Below, one piece after another: positions 17,441-26,365 of a stretch of DNA of 47,111 nucleotides. Source of the stretch: CAZMGG01 sp964565715 (GTDB lineage: Bacteria > Planctomycetota > UBA1135 > UBA2386). The DNA is taken from contig CAZMGG010000033.1 in NCBI GenBank assembly GCA_964565715.1, positions 1 through 47,111 on the forward strand. The letters run 5' to 3'. Made by a program: the position numbers and the translations under genes. Below the pieces are notes generated by a model. It saw nothing but the letters and a program-made list of their open reading frames with translations, was not told the DNA's origin and did no database searches. Numbering within the stretch: position 1 is the stretch's first letter; the number at the start of each line of letters is the position of its first letter.

Positions 17441-18138
17441 AGCAACCACGGATCCTGGTCATCGAGGACGAACCGGACCTGCGGGAGGGATTGCAGCACA
17501 ATCTCGAACTGGAGGGCTACGCCGTCGTCGCCGCCGGCACCGGCCGGGAAGGTCTGCAGCAGGCCCGCGCCGCCACGCCGGACCTGATCCTGCTCGACCT
17601 GATGCTGCCCGACCTCGACGGGCTGAAGGTGCTCGAGCAGCTGCGCCAGCAGGGCCAGCCGATCCCGGTCATCGTCCTGTCGGCGCGCAGCCAGGATCGC
17701 GACAAGGTCTCGGGCCTGGAGGCCGGCGCCGACGACTACCTGACCAAGCCCTTCGGCCTGGCCGAGCTGACCGCACGGATCCGGGCGGTGTTGCGCCGCA
17801 CCAGCCCGCGGCCGGAGGAGCAGGGCGCGCAGCACTTCCCGAACCTGACCATCGACTGGAAGCGGTTCTCGGTGACACGCGACGGCCAGGAGCACCAGCT
17901 GTCGCGCTACGAGGCCGAGATCCTGCGCATGCTGGTGGATCACCGGGGCGAGGTGGTGTCCCGCCAGGACCTGCTCCGACAGGTGTGGGGCTACGTCCAC
18001 CTGCCGACCACGCGCACCGTCGACAACCACATCGCCCGCCTCCGCAAGAAGATCGAGAAGGACGTCGAACACCCGATCCACGTGGTCACCGTGCACGGCA
18101 TCGGCTACCGCTTCGACTCCGCCGAGGTGAAGGCGTGA
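17437..18138 (+). CDS. OmpR/PhoB-family response regulator
   Basis: This 233-aa two-domain regulator has a REC domain (1-120) with acidic pair E10/D11, phospho-acceptor D54 (LLDLMLPDLDG) and K104 (LTKPFG). A winged-helix DNA-binding domain follows at about 130-230 (RYEAEILRML, SRQDLLRQVWGY, TVDNHIARLRKKIE, HGIGYRF). It is translationally coupled to the upstream kinase by ATGA and to the downstream secreted-protein gene by GTGA. It should bind DNA as a phosphorylated dimer; targets are not known but could include the divergent exporter operon. Confidence 0.95.
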   Translation: MKQPRILVIEDEPDLREGLQHNLELEGYAVVAAGTGREGLQQARAATPDLILLDLMLPDLDGLKVLEQLRQQGQPIPVIVLSARSQDRDKVSGLEAGADDYLTKPFGLAELTARIRAVLRRTSPRPEEQGAQHFPNLTIDWKRFSVTRDGQEHQLSRYEAEILRMLVDHRGEVVSRQDLLRQVWGYVHLPTTRTVDNHIARLRKKIEKDVEHPIHVVTVHGIGYRFDSAEVKA

Positions 18139-19100
18139 GCGCCGGCCACCGCCGTCGGCTCGCCGCGCTGACCGCCGCCGCGGTGGCCACCTCGGTCGTC
18201 CTCGCCCAGGTGGCAGCCGTGCCCGCCGCACCGCCGGGCCCGACCCTGCATCGGCTCTGGGTGGACGAGCTGCTGGATGCCGATGCGGCCGCCGCCGCCG
18301 CCGGCTACCGCACGCTGGCGCTCGACGACCGGGCCGCCGCCTTCGAACGCCTGATCGCCGGCGTCCGCCTCCTGGAACTGCAGCGGCTGGGCGTGGCGCC
18401 GGCCGACCCGATCCCGCTGCTGGCCACCACCGACGTACCGCAGGGGATCCGCGAGGCCGGCGCGACCCTGGGGCAGGCGCGCGGCGCCTACGAACGCCTC
18501 GCCGAGCGGGCCCGGACGGATCCCGCGGCCCTGTTCCAGCAGCTCCAGGATCCCGGCGACCGGGGCGCCGGCCGCTTCAACCCGCGGCCGCTGGTGCCCA
18601 TGCTGCAGGCCCACCTGCAGGAGCAGGGCTTCGGCGCCTCGGTCCGCGAACGCCGCCGCCTGCTGCTCGACCAGCTGCAGTCGGCCATCCGCCGCGGCGA
18701 CCGCCAGGCCGTCGTCGACGCCCGCCGCCAGCTCCGCGCGCTGGAGCCCGACGGCCGCGACCCGCAGCAGAACACCCGCAGCCGGGCCCTGCTGGTGCTG
18801 CAGCACGTGCTGCGCGGCGAGCCGGAGCAGGCCGCGGCCCTGCGCGCCGACTGGTTCCCCGGCTGGCAGCCCGGGGCAGCGGAGGATCCGCCCGAGGCCG
18901 GCGTGCGACGGGCTCTGCGGAATCTGCAGCAGGTGCTGTCCGATCCGGACCTGCCGGCGGGCGAGCGGGCGGCCCTGACCGAAATGCGCGACCGCCTGCA
19001 GGAACTGGCCCGCCGGTCGGGTCCGCGCGCCGCCTTGGACCTCCTGGATCAGGTGCCGTTCTACCGCGAACGCCTGCTGCGGGTCCTGCGCGGCCGCTGA
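18135..19100 (+). CDS. Exported alpha-helical protein, function unknown
   Basis: This 321-aa protein uses a GTG start at 18135 that overlaps the regulator stop (GTGA). The N-terminus has a signal-like segment (LTAAAVATSVVLAQVAAVPA). The rest is strongly helical, rich in Ala, Arg, Leu and Glu, with many RDR/ELQ-type stretches and no cysteine pairs or enzymatic motif seen. Its operon position with a kinase and regulator suggests a periplasmic partner or ligand sensor for the system (inference). A membrane- or peptidoglycan-associated structural role is equally possible. Confidence 0.7.
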   Translation: MSAGHRRRLAALTAAAVATSVVLAQVAAVPAAPPGPTLHRLWVDELLDADAAAAAAGYRTLALDDRAAAFERLIAGVRLLELQRLGVAPADPIPLLATTDVPQGIREAGATLGQARGAYERLAERARTDPAALFQQLQDPGDRGAGRFNPRPLVPMLQAHLQEQGFGASVRERRRLLLDQLQSAIRRGDRQAVVDARRQLRALEPDGRDPQQNTRSRALLVLQHVLRGEPEQAAALRADWFPGWQPGAAEDPPEAGVRRALRNLQQVLSDPDLPAGERAALTEMRDRLQELARRSGPRAALDLLDQVPFYRERLLRVLRGR

Positions 19101-19128
19101 AGCCGCACCCGACCCAGGCCGTACATGC

Positions 19129-19152
19129 CACTGGCGCCCTTGGGCGCCAGTG
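19129..19152. terminator. Intergenic hairpin between convergent genes
   Basis: A perfect 11-bp inverted repeat (CACTGGCGCCC/GGGCGCCAGTG) with a 2-base centre lies between the 19100 stop and the convergent lipoprotein stop at 19212. A second small palindrome (GCAGTC/GACTGC) follows near 19165-19178. There is no T-run, so a terminator role is tentative. Confidence 0.4.
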
Positions 19153-19211
19153 CAGTCGGGCCAGTGCAGTCTGGACTGCGGGTCCGGACGGGGCCGGACC
19201 GCGGCGTCAGG

Positions 19212-19652
19212 CTAGCGCCGGTAGCCGGGCGGCGTGGTCTCGCCGCTCTGGGCATCGGTGCCGCTCTTGGCGCTCTCCTCGGTGTCGAAGATCGTGCCCT
19301 GGTAGAAGTCCAGCGGCTTGATCTCGGGGCCGTAGGGGTGCAACTCCGCGGCGCCGTAGAACAGGCACAGCGGCAGGTCGATCACGTGGATCGCGCCGTA
19401 GATGGCGTGCGTGAACGCGTGGTAGAGGAAGGTGAACGGGAACGCCACGACTTCCATGGCGGCGCCGCTGTCGAGGCCGCTGCGCACCGCGCGGGCCGAC
19501 GTGTAGCCGTCGGTCGCGCCGCCGTACACGATCAGCACCGGCGACGCGACGCCGATGAAGAGATCCTTGCCGGCGCGACGGGCCGTGCCGCAGGAGGTGA
19601 GCGAAACCGCCAGGAGGGCGCAGACAGCGATGATGGCTTTGCGGGCGTTCAA
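19212..19652 (-). CDS. Small lipoprotein, function unknown
   Basis: This 146-aa protein carries an N-terminal signal ending in a lipobox (LLAVSLTSC), so it should be lipidated and anchored in a membrane. The start is a TTG at 19652, chosen because it lies directly before NARKAIIAV and has GAGG 9 nt upstream; an in-frame ATG at 19730 would add 26 unlikely residues. The mature part includes a hydrophobic stretch FPFTFLYHAFTHAIYGAIHV. No family recognised. Confidence 0.65.
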   Translation of the reverse strand: MNARKAIIAVCALLAVSLTSCGTARRAGKDLFIGVASPVLIVYGGATDGYTSARAVRSGLDSGAAMEVVAFPFTFLYHAFTHAIYGAIHVIDLPLCLFYGAAELHPYGPEIKPLDFYQGTIFDTEESAKSGTDAQSGETTPPGYRR

Positions 19653-19843
19653 GGCAAACCTCGGAAGGAAAGTCCGTTGACAGGGGCCTGTGGGGATGCA
19701 GATGCAAGCGAGGCGCCGGCGTCCTGACAAGCTTCAGGTGGGAAAACCGGGCTGGCGCAGGAACTTCGGACGGCGGCCCGGCGCGGAGCAGCCTTCCGGA
19801 CGTTGGCTCTCCCGGGGCGGGTTTGCTAGCCTGGGCCGCCTCC

Positions 19844-20962
19844 ATGAGCGACTTCGGGGCCGACATCTTCGACACCGACCCTCCGCCGCCCCGCAAGCCG
19901 GAGCCTCGGGCCCGACGGCCACGCGCCCGTCCCGAGCCGCGGGAACCGCAGGGACCGCAGGAAGCGCCGCCGCCGCCGCCGGTGGCCGCCCCGCGGCCGT
20001 CCGGGCCCGCGGCGCGCTCCGACGATCTGGACCTGAGTGACGTGGTGTGGGGCGAGCCCGCGGCGCCGCAGGCGAAGCCCCCGGCCACCCGGCCCGCGCC
20101 CTTGGCCCACGACCGGCAGGACACGCAACCCGATGATCGCGGGGACGACCGCCGCGTCGCCCGCGAGCGCAGCCAGCGTCACGCCGGACAGGACCCGCGC
20201 AACCCGTTCGAGCAGCAACCGCAACGACGAGATCCCGATCGCGACGACGAGCCGCGGGAAGCCCGCGAGGATCGCCACCGCGACGACCGCGAGCATCGCG
20301 AGGATCGCGAGGATCACGACGACCGCGACGGTGGTCGCCGGCGGCGGCGCCGGCGCCGGCGGCGCAACCGTGACCGCCACCAGGACGGCGACGACGTCCA
20401 GGCACAGCCATCCCACGCCGATCGCGACGATCGCGGGGCCGGCCGCGGCCAGGACCACGACCGCAGCGACGACCGGCCGGCACCACCGCGGCGGCGTCCG
20501 GCGCCGTTCACGCCGCCGGCGATCGCGCAGGCGGCGCCGGAGCGCATCGGCCTGCTGGTGGACGTGATCGCGCTGGAGGCGGAAGCCCAGAAGCGCGGCG
20601 GCGAGCTGTCGTTCCGCCGCCTGCACGAGGGCATCTCCGGGCGCCGCCCCGTCGTGCGGGCGGTGTGCTACGTCGCCGCCAGCGGTCGCCCCGCGGCGGT
20701 GCGGGCCCTGGAGAAGGCGGGCTTCGAGGTCCGCATCGCCAGCACCGAGCAGGCGATGTCGGTGACCATGGCGGTGGATGCGCTGGCCCTGGCCCAGGCC
20801 GTCGACGTGGTGGTGCTGGCGCCCGGCTCCAGCGACCTCGCCGCGGTCGTGCAGGCGCTGCACCAGCACTCGGTGCGGGTGGAGACCGCCGGGTTCGAGC
20901 CGGCCGGCTTCGCCAGCGACCGCCACCTGGCGCTCGGCCGCGAGTGCTTCTTCGTGCCGTGA
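19844..20962 (+). CDS. NYN-domain protein with long charged disordered N-terminus
   Basis: This 372-aa protein has two parts. Residues 1-233 are low-complexity, at first Pro/Ala/Arg-rich and later a run of Asp/Arg/His repeats with ten consecutive arginines; the DNA here (about 20250-20350) is repetitive. Residues 234-372 form a PIN-like NYN domain of the LabA/DUF88 type: GLLVDVI at strand 1, AVDALALAQAVDVVVLAPGSSDLAAVV in the centre, and ECFFVP at the end. NYN domains are metal-dependent RNases or RNA-binding proteins. The usual IDGSN and SGDxDF motifs are altered (LVDVI; PGSSDL), so nuclease activity is doubtful. ATG at 19844 is preferred over 19823. Confidence 0.8.
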   Translation: MSDFGADIFDTDPPPPRKPEPRARRPRARPEPREPQGPQEAPPPPPVAAPRPSGPAARSDDLDLSDVVWGEPAAPQAKPPATRPAPLAHDRQDTQPDDRGDDRRVARERSQRHAGQDPRNPFEQQPQRRDPDRDDEPREAREDRHRDDREHREDREDHDDRDGGRRRRRRRRRRNRDRHQDGDDVQAQPSHADRDDRGAGRGQDHDRSDDRPAPPRRRPAPFTPPAIAQAAPERIGLLVDVIALEAEAQKRGGELSFRRLHEGISGRRPVVRAVCYVAASGRPAAVRALEKAGFEVRIASTEQAMSVTMAVDALALAQAVDVVVLAPGSSDLAAVVQALHQHSVRVETAGFEPAGFASDRHLALGRECFFVP

Positions 20963-21035
20963 GGCCGGCCCGCCGCGGCCCCCGGGGCTATACTCGCGCG
21001 GCCTTCCCGCCGATGGAAGGTCTGGAGCCCACCCG

Positions 21036-21857
21036 ATGACCGCCCTGCGCCGCCCCTGGCTGCTGCTGCTGCTCGCCGGCCTGCCGGCGCTGGCCGCGCA
21101 GGACGACGCCGGCGGCAAGCCCACGACCCCGGAACTGCGCCAGTCGGCGATCCGCTGGTCCGAGGCCCAGAGCCGGCGCCTGTTCGCCGGCGCCGACGGC
21201 AACGCCGACGACCGGCTCGACCTGTTCGAAGCCGCCTCGGCCCTCGATTCGATCGGCAGCCCGAAGGAGCGCGAGGTCTTCCGTCGCCTCGACCGCAACC
21301 GCGATGGCTACGTGAACTGGCCCGAGTTCGATGCCCACTTCCGCGACCTGGTCGAGCACGGCGGCACGCTGCGGGTGCGGATGGCGCGGCCGATGCCACC
21401 GATCGACGACCAGGGCGAGGCCGAGGCCAGCCCGGCCCGCCGCCTGCTCCGCCTGTGGGACACCGACGGCAGCGGCGACCTGTCCGAAGCCGAGCTGCGC
21501 GCGATGCTGCAGGGCCTCGGCGCGCCACCGGCGGTGCAGGCGCGGCCGCCGCGTCTGGACCAGGACGGCTCGGGCACCGTCAGCGAGGCCGAGCTGGCAC
21601 CGGTGCTGCAGCTCGTGCCGGGGCTCGCCGGCGCCGGCGGGCCGAAGGGCAGCCGGCTGCCCCTGCCCTGGCGGCAGGCCGACGCCGACCAGGACGGCAG
21701 CCTGTCGCTCGCCGAGTTCACCGACGCGCTGCGCCGCCTCGATCCGACCCTGGCGGCGTGGGCCGCCCGGCTGCTGCGGCGCGCCGACCAGAACGGCGAC
21801 GGCAAGCTCGACGAGGCCGAACTGGCCCTTCTGGCGAAGACCGCCCCCGCCCGCTGA
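21036..21857 (+). CDS. Exported protein with six EF-hand calcium-binding loops
   Basis: This 273-aa protein has a Sec signal peptide (about 1-21; LLLLLAGLPALAAQ) and six canonical 12-residue EF-hand loops at about 54-65, 86-97, 142-153, 175-186, 216-227 and 251-262. Examples are DTDGSGDLSEAE, DQDGSGTVSEAE and DQNGDGKLDEAE. Loop 1 starts DGNADDRLDLFE and has a less regular spacing. EF-hand proteins bind Ca2+, and secreted ones occur widely in planctomycetes. The gene is on its own, 70 bp after the NYN gene. Its partner is unknown. An 11-bp gap separates it from the convergent asparaginase gene. Confidence 0.9.
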   Translation: MTALRRPWLLLLLAGLPALAAQDDAGGKPTTPELRQSAIRWSEAQSRRLFAGADGNADDRLDLFEAASALDSIGSPKEREVFRRLDRNRDGYVNWPEFDAHFRDLVEHGGTLRVRMARPMPPIDDQGEAEASPARRLLRLWDTDGSGDLSEAELRAMLQGLGAPPAVQARPPRLDQDGSGTVSEAELAPVLQLVPGLAGAGGPKGSRLPLPWRQADADQDGSLSLAEFTDALRRLDPTLAAWAARLLRRADQNGDGKLDEAELALLAKTAPAR

Positions 21858-21868
21858 TCACGCCGGCG

Positions 21869-22885
21869 TCACTTGTCGAACAGCGCCGCCAGATCCACCA
21901 GTTCGGGCCCGTTCTCGCCGCAGCGGGCGTAGCGGCCGCCGTAGAGCGAGGCGCCGCCGGTCACGCCGTCCTTGCCGATCGCGTAGAAGCTGATGTCGAA
22001 GGCGGGCCGGCCGTCGGGCCGCTGCAGCCGCTTCGTGCGGGTGAAGCGCGCGACCCGCCGGCACGCCTCCAGGCAGGCATCGGTCGGCGAGCGGCCGAGC
22101 GCCATCTGCCCGACGATGAACGAGCCGGCGTTGGTCGCGATCGCCGCCTCGCCGCGGCCGGTGCTGCCGGCGACGCCGAAGTCGTTGTCGACGTAGTTGC
22201 CGCAGCCGATCAGCGGCGAGTCACCGACGCGGCCGGGGATCTTGAACGCCATCCCCGACGTGCTGGTGCAGCCGCCGATGTCGCCGTTGCCGTCGACGCA
22301 GCCGACGTGCACGGTGCCGGTCTGCCGCTTGAGCCACTCCTTGCCGTGCTCGTGGTTCTCCTCGGGATCCAGCCAGTCGTCGTTGCCGCTGTGCCGCGCC
22401 TTCCAGCGCAGCCACTCGCGGCGGCTCGCCTCGGTGAGCAGGTTCTCCTCCGGGAAGCCGTGGGCGCGGGCGAAGCGCAGCGCCCCCTCGCCCACCAGCA
22501 GGGTGTGGTCGGTGTGGCGCATGACCTTGAGCGCCACCTGCGACGGATTCTTGATGTTGCGCAGGGCAGCGACGGCGCCGGCCAGGCCCGACGGGCCGTC
22601 CATGACGCAGGCGTCCAGTTCGACGATGCCCTCCTCGTTCGGCAGCCCGCCGTAGCCGACGCTGGTGTCGTTCGGATCGTTCTCGACGGTCTCGATGCCG
22701 GCCACGGCGGCGTCCACCGGCCGCCAGCCCTCGCCCATCTTCGCCACGGCGATCCGGACCGCCTCGAGGGCGTTGCCGCTGCCCGCCGCCACCGGATGGC
22801 GGGCGCGTCGGGTGCGGATCGCGAAGGGGGCGCCCGCCGCCGCCGACACCTGCAGGAAGCTCCGCCGCGTGAGGGATGTGCTCAT
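21869..22885 (-). CDS. Glycosylasparaginase-like Ntn hydrolase with Tat signal
   Basis: This 338-aa enzyme belongs to the N4-(beta-N-acetylglucosaminyl)-L-asparaginase / isoaspartyl peptidase family. These are autoproteolytic Ntn hydrolases, and N-glycosylasparaginases release aspartate from GlcNAc-Asn. The nucleophile is predicted to be Thr191 in TGTVHVGCVDGNGD, where the precursor is cleaved. Other conserved parts are GCTSTSG, KIPGRVGDSPLIG and GSTGRGEA. A twin-arginine signal (TRRSFLQVSAAAG) indicates Tat export, so it acts outside the cytoplasm on protein or glycopeptide debris. ATG at 22885 is the natural start before the signal. Confidence 0.92.
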   Translation of the reverse strand: MSTSLTRRSFLQVSAAAGAPFAIRTRRARHPVAAGSGNALEAVRIAVAKMGEGWRPVDAAVAGIETVENDPNDTSVGYGGLPNEEGIVELDACVMDGPSGLAGAVAALRNIKNPSQVALKVMRHTDHTLLVGEGALRFARAHGFPEENLLTEASRREWLRWKARHSGNDDWLDPEENHEHGKEWLKRQTGTVHVGCVDGNGDIGGCTSTSGMAFKIPGRVGDSPLIGCGNYVDNDFGVAGSTGRGEAAIATNAGSFIVGQMALGRSPTDACLEACRRVARFTRTKRLQRPDGRPAFDISFYAIGKDGVTGGASLYGGRYARCGENGPELVDLAALFDK

Positions 22886-22924
22886 CGCCGCAGCGTAGCC
22901 GGCACCGGTCGCCGGGGCGCGGTC

Positions 22925-23806
22925 CTAGCCGAGCTGATCGCGGGCCAGCAGGGCGAGCCGGCGGCGGGCGTCGGCGGTGATCGCCGCCTTGCCGGTCATG
23001 ATCGCGCCGTGCATGCAGCCGGCAGCACCCACCGCCGGCCCCTGCGCCAGCAGCCGCGCCAGTTCCGCCACCACCTGCCGGGCCAGGGCGACGTTCTGCT
23101 GCAGCACGGCGATCACCTTGGCCACATCGACGTCGCCTTGGGCCTCGTGCCAGCAGTCGTAGTCGGTGACCAGCGCCACGGTCGTGTAGGCGATCTCCGC
23201 CTCGCGGGCCAGCTTCGCCTCCTGCAGGTTGGTCATGCCGATCACGTCGGCGCCCCAGCTCCGGTAGAGCCGGGACTCGGCGCGGGTGGAGAAGTGCGGC
23301 CCCTCCATGCAGACGTAGGTGCCGCGGTCGTGCACCGTGGCGCCAGCGGCACGGGCCGCCGCCAGGGCCACCTGCCGCAGCGGCTCCCAGACCGGATCGG
23401 CGAAGTGGGCGTGGGCGGTGCAGCCGTCGCCGAAGAAGGTCGACTCGGCGGTGCGGCCGCGGGTGCGGTCGATGAACTGATCCACCAGCACCAGGTGCCC
23501 CGGCACGATGTGCTCCTTCAGGCTGCCCACCGCCGACACGCCGACCACGCAGCCCATGCCGAGCTGCTTCATGGCGTGCAGGTTGGCGCGGAACGGCAGC
23601 TCGTGCGGCGCCAGCCGGTGGCCGCGGCCGTGCCGCGGCAGGAACGCCATCCGCACGCCGTGCAGCGTGCCGGTGAGCAGCGCGTCCGACGGCGGCCCGA
23701 ACGGCGTGTCGACGGTCACCTCGCGGCGATCGACCAGGCCGGGCAGGTCGTAGAGCCCCGAGCCGCCGATGATGCCGAGCGTCGGCCCCTCCGGTCCGGC
23801 GGTCAT
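22925..23806 (-). CDS. mtnP: S-methyl-5'-thioadenosine phosphorylase
   Basis: This 293-aa phosphorylase of the PNP/MTAP family has the N-terminal IIGGSGLYDLPGL, PRHGRGH, the phosphate-site motif VCMEGPHFSTRAESR, and VIGMTNLQEA. It cleaves methylthioadenosine to adenine and methylthioribose-1-phosphate in methionine salvage. A C-terminal ~30 residues (GCMHGAIMTGKAAI) are typical of bacterial/archaeal MTAPs. Its ATG at 23806 overlaps the upstream truD stop (4 bp), so they share a transcript. Other purine-nucleoside activities cannot be excluded from sequence. Confidence 0.9.
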   Translation of the reverse strand: MTAGPEGPTLGIIGGSGLYDLPGLVDRREVTVDTPFGPPSDALLTGTLHGVRMAFLPRHGRGHRLAPHELPFRANLHAMKQLGMGCVVGVSAVGSLKEHIVPGHLVLVDQFIDRTRGRTAESTFFGDGCTAHAHFADPVWEPLRQVALAAARAAGATVHDRGTYVCMEGPHFSTRAESRLYRSWGADVIGMTNLQEAKLAREAEIAYTTVALVTDYDCWHEAQGDVDVAKVIAVLQQNVALARQVVAELARLLAQGPAVGAAGCMHGAIMTGKAAITADARRRLALLARDQLG

Positions 23807-25155
23807 TCGTCGTAGTCCTCGTCGGAGAACAGCCGCGGCGCCGGCGGCCGGGCCCGCCGCGCCGGCGTCGCGTCCTCGCCCGTCCCGTCGTCCGGGCCTG
23901 CGGTCGCCGCCGGCCCGCCGCCGACCGGCGGACCGCGGCGTTCCAGCCGGGCAGCCTGCCGGTCGCGGCGCAGCAGCGGGCGCATCTCCCAGGCCTCGGC
24001 GAACAGGCGCTTCAGCAGCATGGTGGCGTAGGCACCGCGCGGCAGCGCGAAGGACAGCGTCACCTTGACGCGATCGCGGTGCAGCTCGTCGGGCGCCACC
24101 ACCACCGGTCCGACCTCGGTCGGCTTGACCTGGGCCGGCCGGTGCTCCTCCTTCCAGACCATGCCCGGCAGCTCGTTCCGCAGGAAGTCCTCGCGGCGCA
24201 GCCCGGCGTTCTCCATCTCGGCGGCCATGCCGCGGCGGAACGGCTCGCCGCCGCCATGGCCGTCGGGGGCATAGAGCGGCGTCGCCATCGCCGACAGCTT
24301 GTCCTCGATGTCGCGGTCCAGGTAGCGCCAGGCCAGCAGCCAGCCCGCCAGCGTGTCGATCTTCAGCCGCTGCACGCCCGGCACCACCGGCTTCATCATC
24401 CGGCTCACCGCCCGGTTCCACAGGAACGACTGGTAGGCGAAGCTGTGGATCAGCTTGATCCGGGTCGGCAGCTTCTCCAGCGCGCCGCGGAAGTCGCCGG
24501 GATGCCCGAGCAGGTGGTCGAACACCGGCCGGTAGACCGGGCCGCGGGCGATGCGCATGCAGGCGTCCCAGTCGCCCCAGTTGTGGTCGAGGGCGCGCTT
24601 CAGCTTGACGTCGCCGCTGATCGCCACCGGCGAGGGCACCGCGATCAGGTCGTGCAGGGCGCGCTCGAAGTCGCCGCGCAGCACGTGCAGCATGACGAAG
24701 CCCTGGCCGTGGCGCAGGCAGCCGAAGCGCTGGTCGTCGAAGTAGTTCGGGAAGCCGGTCCGTTCCACCGACGGCAGGTCGCGGCGGACCCGGGCGGCCT
24801 CCTGCGGCAGCAGGTCGCGCAGCACGATCGTGAAGGCGTTGCCGCGGCTCAGCCGGCTGTGGATCGGCTCGCGGGCGCGACCGAGCCAGGTCAGCGTGAG
24901 GCCGCTCCGCTCGAGATCGACGCGGTGGCCGCGGATCGAGATGTGCTGCTCGGTGATCGCCTGGCGGTCCTTCAGCCCGGCATAGGCGATGTCCGCCCGG
25001 TCGACGCCGGTGTGCTCCACCACCGCCGACAGGGCCTCGGCGGTGGACAGCTTCTCCTTGCGCAGAAGGTAGACATGGTGCTCCCCGTCGCGATCCGGCT
25101 CGAACTCGAGCAGTTCGCGGACCCGGAAGTCCTCGGGGACCGTCTTGATGCGCAC
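23803..25155 (-). CDS. truD: tRNA pseudouridine(13) synthase TruD
   Basis: This 450-aa TruD-family enzyme isomerises U13 in some tRNAs. The catalytic Asp is predicted at residue 63 in AGLKDRQAITEQ, with NYFDDQRFG and RLSRGNAFTIVLR nearby. The start is a GTG at 25155, preceded by GGGAG; it begins right at the conserved VRIKTVPEDFRV, and no ATG fits. The C-terminal ~55 residues are Pro/Arg/Gly-rich and end DEDYDE, an extension not needed for activity. The gene follows the pseudouridine synthase stop by 7 bp, placing two pseudouridine enzymes in one operon. Confidence 0.94.
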   Translation of the reverse strand: MRIKTVPEDFRVRELLEFEPDRDGEHHVYLLRKEKLSTAEALSAVVEHTGVDRADIAYAGLKDRQAITEQHISIRGHRVDLERSGLTLTWLGRAREPIHSRLSRGNAFTIVLRDLLPQEAARVRRDLPSVERTGFPNYFDDQRFGCLRHGQGFVMLHVLRGDFERALHDLIAVPSPVAISGDVKLKRALDHNWGDWDACMRIARGPVYRPVFDHLLGHPGDFRGALEKLPTRIKLIHSFAYQSFLWNRAVSRMMKPVVPGVQRLKIDTLAGWLLAWRYLDRDIEDKLSAMATPLYAPDGHGGGEPFRRGMAAEMENAGLRREDFLRNELPGMVWKEEHRPAQVKPTEVGPVVVAPDELHRDRVKVTLSFALPRGAYATMLLKRLFAEAWEMRPLLRRDRQAARLERRGPPVGGGPAATAGPDDGTGEDATPARRARPPAPRLFSDEDYDE

Positions 25156-25162
25156 GCTGTCG

Positions 25163-26098
25163 TTACTCCCGTCCGGCGCCGAAGCGCTCCAGCTTGTCCA
25201 GGCACAGTCGCAGGTCCGCCGGCAGGGGCGCCTCGAGGTCGAGGTCCGCGCCGGCGGGGTCACGGAGCCGCAGCCGCGCCGCGTGCAGGAACATGCGCTC
25301 CAGCACCGGTCGCTCGGCGACACCTTGGCGCCGCTTGTAGCGTTTCAGGCGGGACAGGAGCAACGGTTCCCCGCCGTAGTCGCCATCGCCGACGATCGGC
25401 AGCCCCTGGGTGCTGAGGTGCACCCGGAGCTGGTGGCCCCGGCCGGTACGCGGCCGCAACCGCAGCAGCGTGAAGCCCTCGAAGCGCCGTTCCACCGCCG
25501 CCTCGGTGCGGGCAGCCCGGAAGCCCTTGCGGGCGCTCTCGGCGGCCACCACCTTGCCGGGCCGCCGCGGGTCGGGCCCCAGGAAGAGGTCGATCGTCCA
25601 GGCGTCCGCCACCGGCACGCCATGCACCAGCGCCAGGTACTCCTTCTCGACCGCGCCGCTGCGGAACGCCGCATCGAGGAACCGGGCCGCCTCGATGCCC
25701 TTGGCCAGCAGCAGCAGGCCCGAGGTGTCGCGGTCCAGCCGGTGGGCGATGCGCAGGTCGGCGCCGGGGCGCAGTTCCGGCAGCAGGCCATGGATGCCCC
25801 CCTGGCCGGCACGATCCGGCACGGTCGGCACCGAGGCCGGCTTGTCGATCACCAGCAGGTGCTCGTTCTCGAACACGACCGCCGGCAGGCCGGGCGGCGG
25901 CGCCGTGCGGCGGGCCACCGTCGCGGGATCGATCTGGCACTGCACCTGGTCGCCGGCGCGCAGGCGGCTGCCGGGAGTGGCCTGCATGCCGTTCACGCCC
26001 ACCAGGCCGTCCAGCACCGCCCGCCGCAGGCGGACGCGGTCCGCCTCGGGAAAGCTGGCTGCCAGGAAGTCGGCCAGACGGATTCCGCCCTGGTCCAT
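25163..26098 (-). CDS. RluA-family pseudouridine synthase
   Basis: This 311-aa enzyme has an N-terminal S4-like RNA-binding domain (about 1-50; RLRRAVLDGLVGVNG) and a catalytic domain with the family signature HRLDRDTSGLLLLAK. Asp122 is the predicted catalytic residue. The family modifies 23S rRNA (RluC/RluD) or tRNA (TruC); which target is unknown. The start is uncertain. The ATG at 26098 has GGAAG upstream and starts just before the conserved region; earlier in-frame starts up to about 26236 would add a basic N-terminus. It heads the truD-mtnP transcript. Confidence 0.88.
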   Translation of the reverse strand: MDQGGIRLADFLAASFPEADRVRLRRAVLDGLVGVNGMQATPGSRLRAGDQVQCQIDPATVARRTAPPPGLPAVVFENEHLLVIDKPASVPTVPDRAGQGGIHGLLPELRPGADLRIAHRLDRDTSGLLLLAKGIEAARFLDAAFRSGAVEKEYLALVHGVPVADAWTIDLFLGPDPRRPGKVVAAESARKGFRAARTEAAVERRFEGFTLLRLRPRTGRGHQLRVHLSTQGLPIVGDGDYGGEPLLLSRLKRYKRRQGVAERPVLERMFLHAARLRLRDPAGADLDLEAPLPADLRLCLDKLERFGAGRE

Positions 26099-26365
26099 GC
26101 GCACTTCCAGGTTCTGGCCGATCGGGGCGGGCAAGGGGCGGGCACGATACCCAGGAGAGCCGCCCACTGATTCCGGGAATCGACTCTTCAGGGTTTCTCC
26201 ACGTGGTGCCGATGGAGCATGATCCCAGCCCATTCCCAGTCTTGATTCCGGGATCCGGAGTCCCAAGACTAGCCTGCTCCCGACAGCCACGACATGTAAC
26301 TCTTTAGCTCGCGCCAAGTTACGGGATTTGACCGACATTGGCACGGAGCTTGCTCCATACAAAAC
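26099..26365. other. Divergent leader region with large inverted repeat
   Basis: This region lies between the pseudouridine-synthase start and the small ORF at 26366. It carries a 7-bp inverted repeat AGTCTTG (26238-26244) / CAAGACT (26264-26270) enclosing a GC-rich inner palindrome, plus two copies of ATTCCGGGA (about 26170 and 26245). A hairpin GGAGC-TT-GCTCC lies at about 26346-26357. These may be leader structures for either gene. No promoter is convincing. Confidence 0.3.

Noticed and set aside
15188..17449. Minus-strand frame of ~750 codons opposite the histidine kinase
   Set aside because: Low-complexity translation antisense to a recognisable kinase; typical of very GC-rich DNA.
20250..20350. 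CRISPR or tandem-repeat array
   Set aside because: The repeats are imperfect, adjacent without spacers and part of a coding Asp/Arg-rich stretch.
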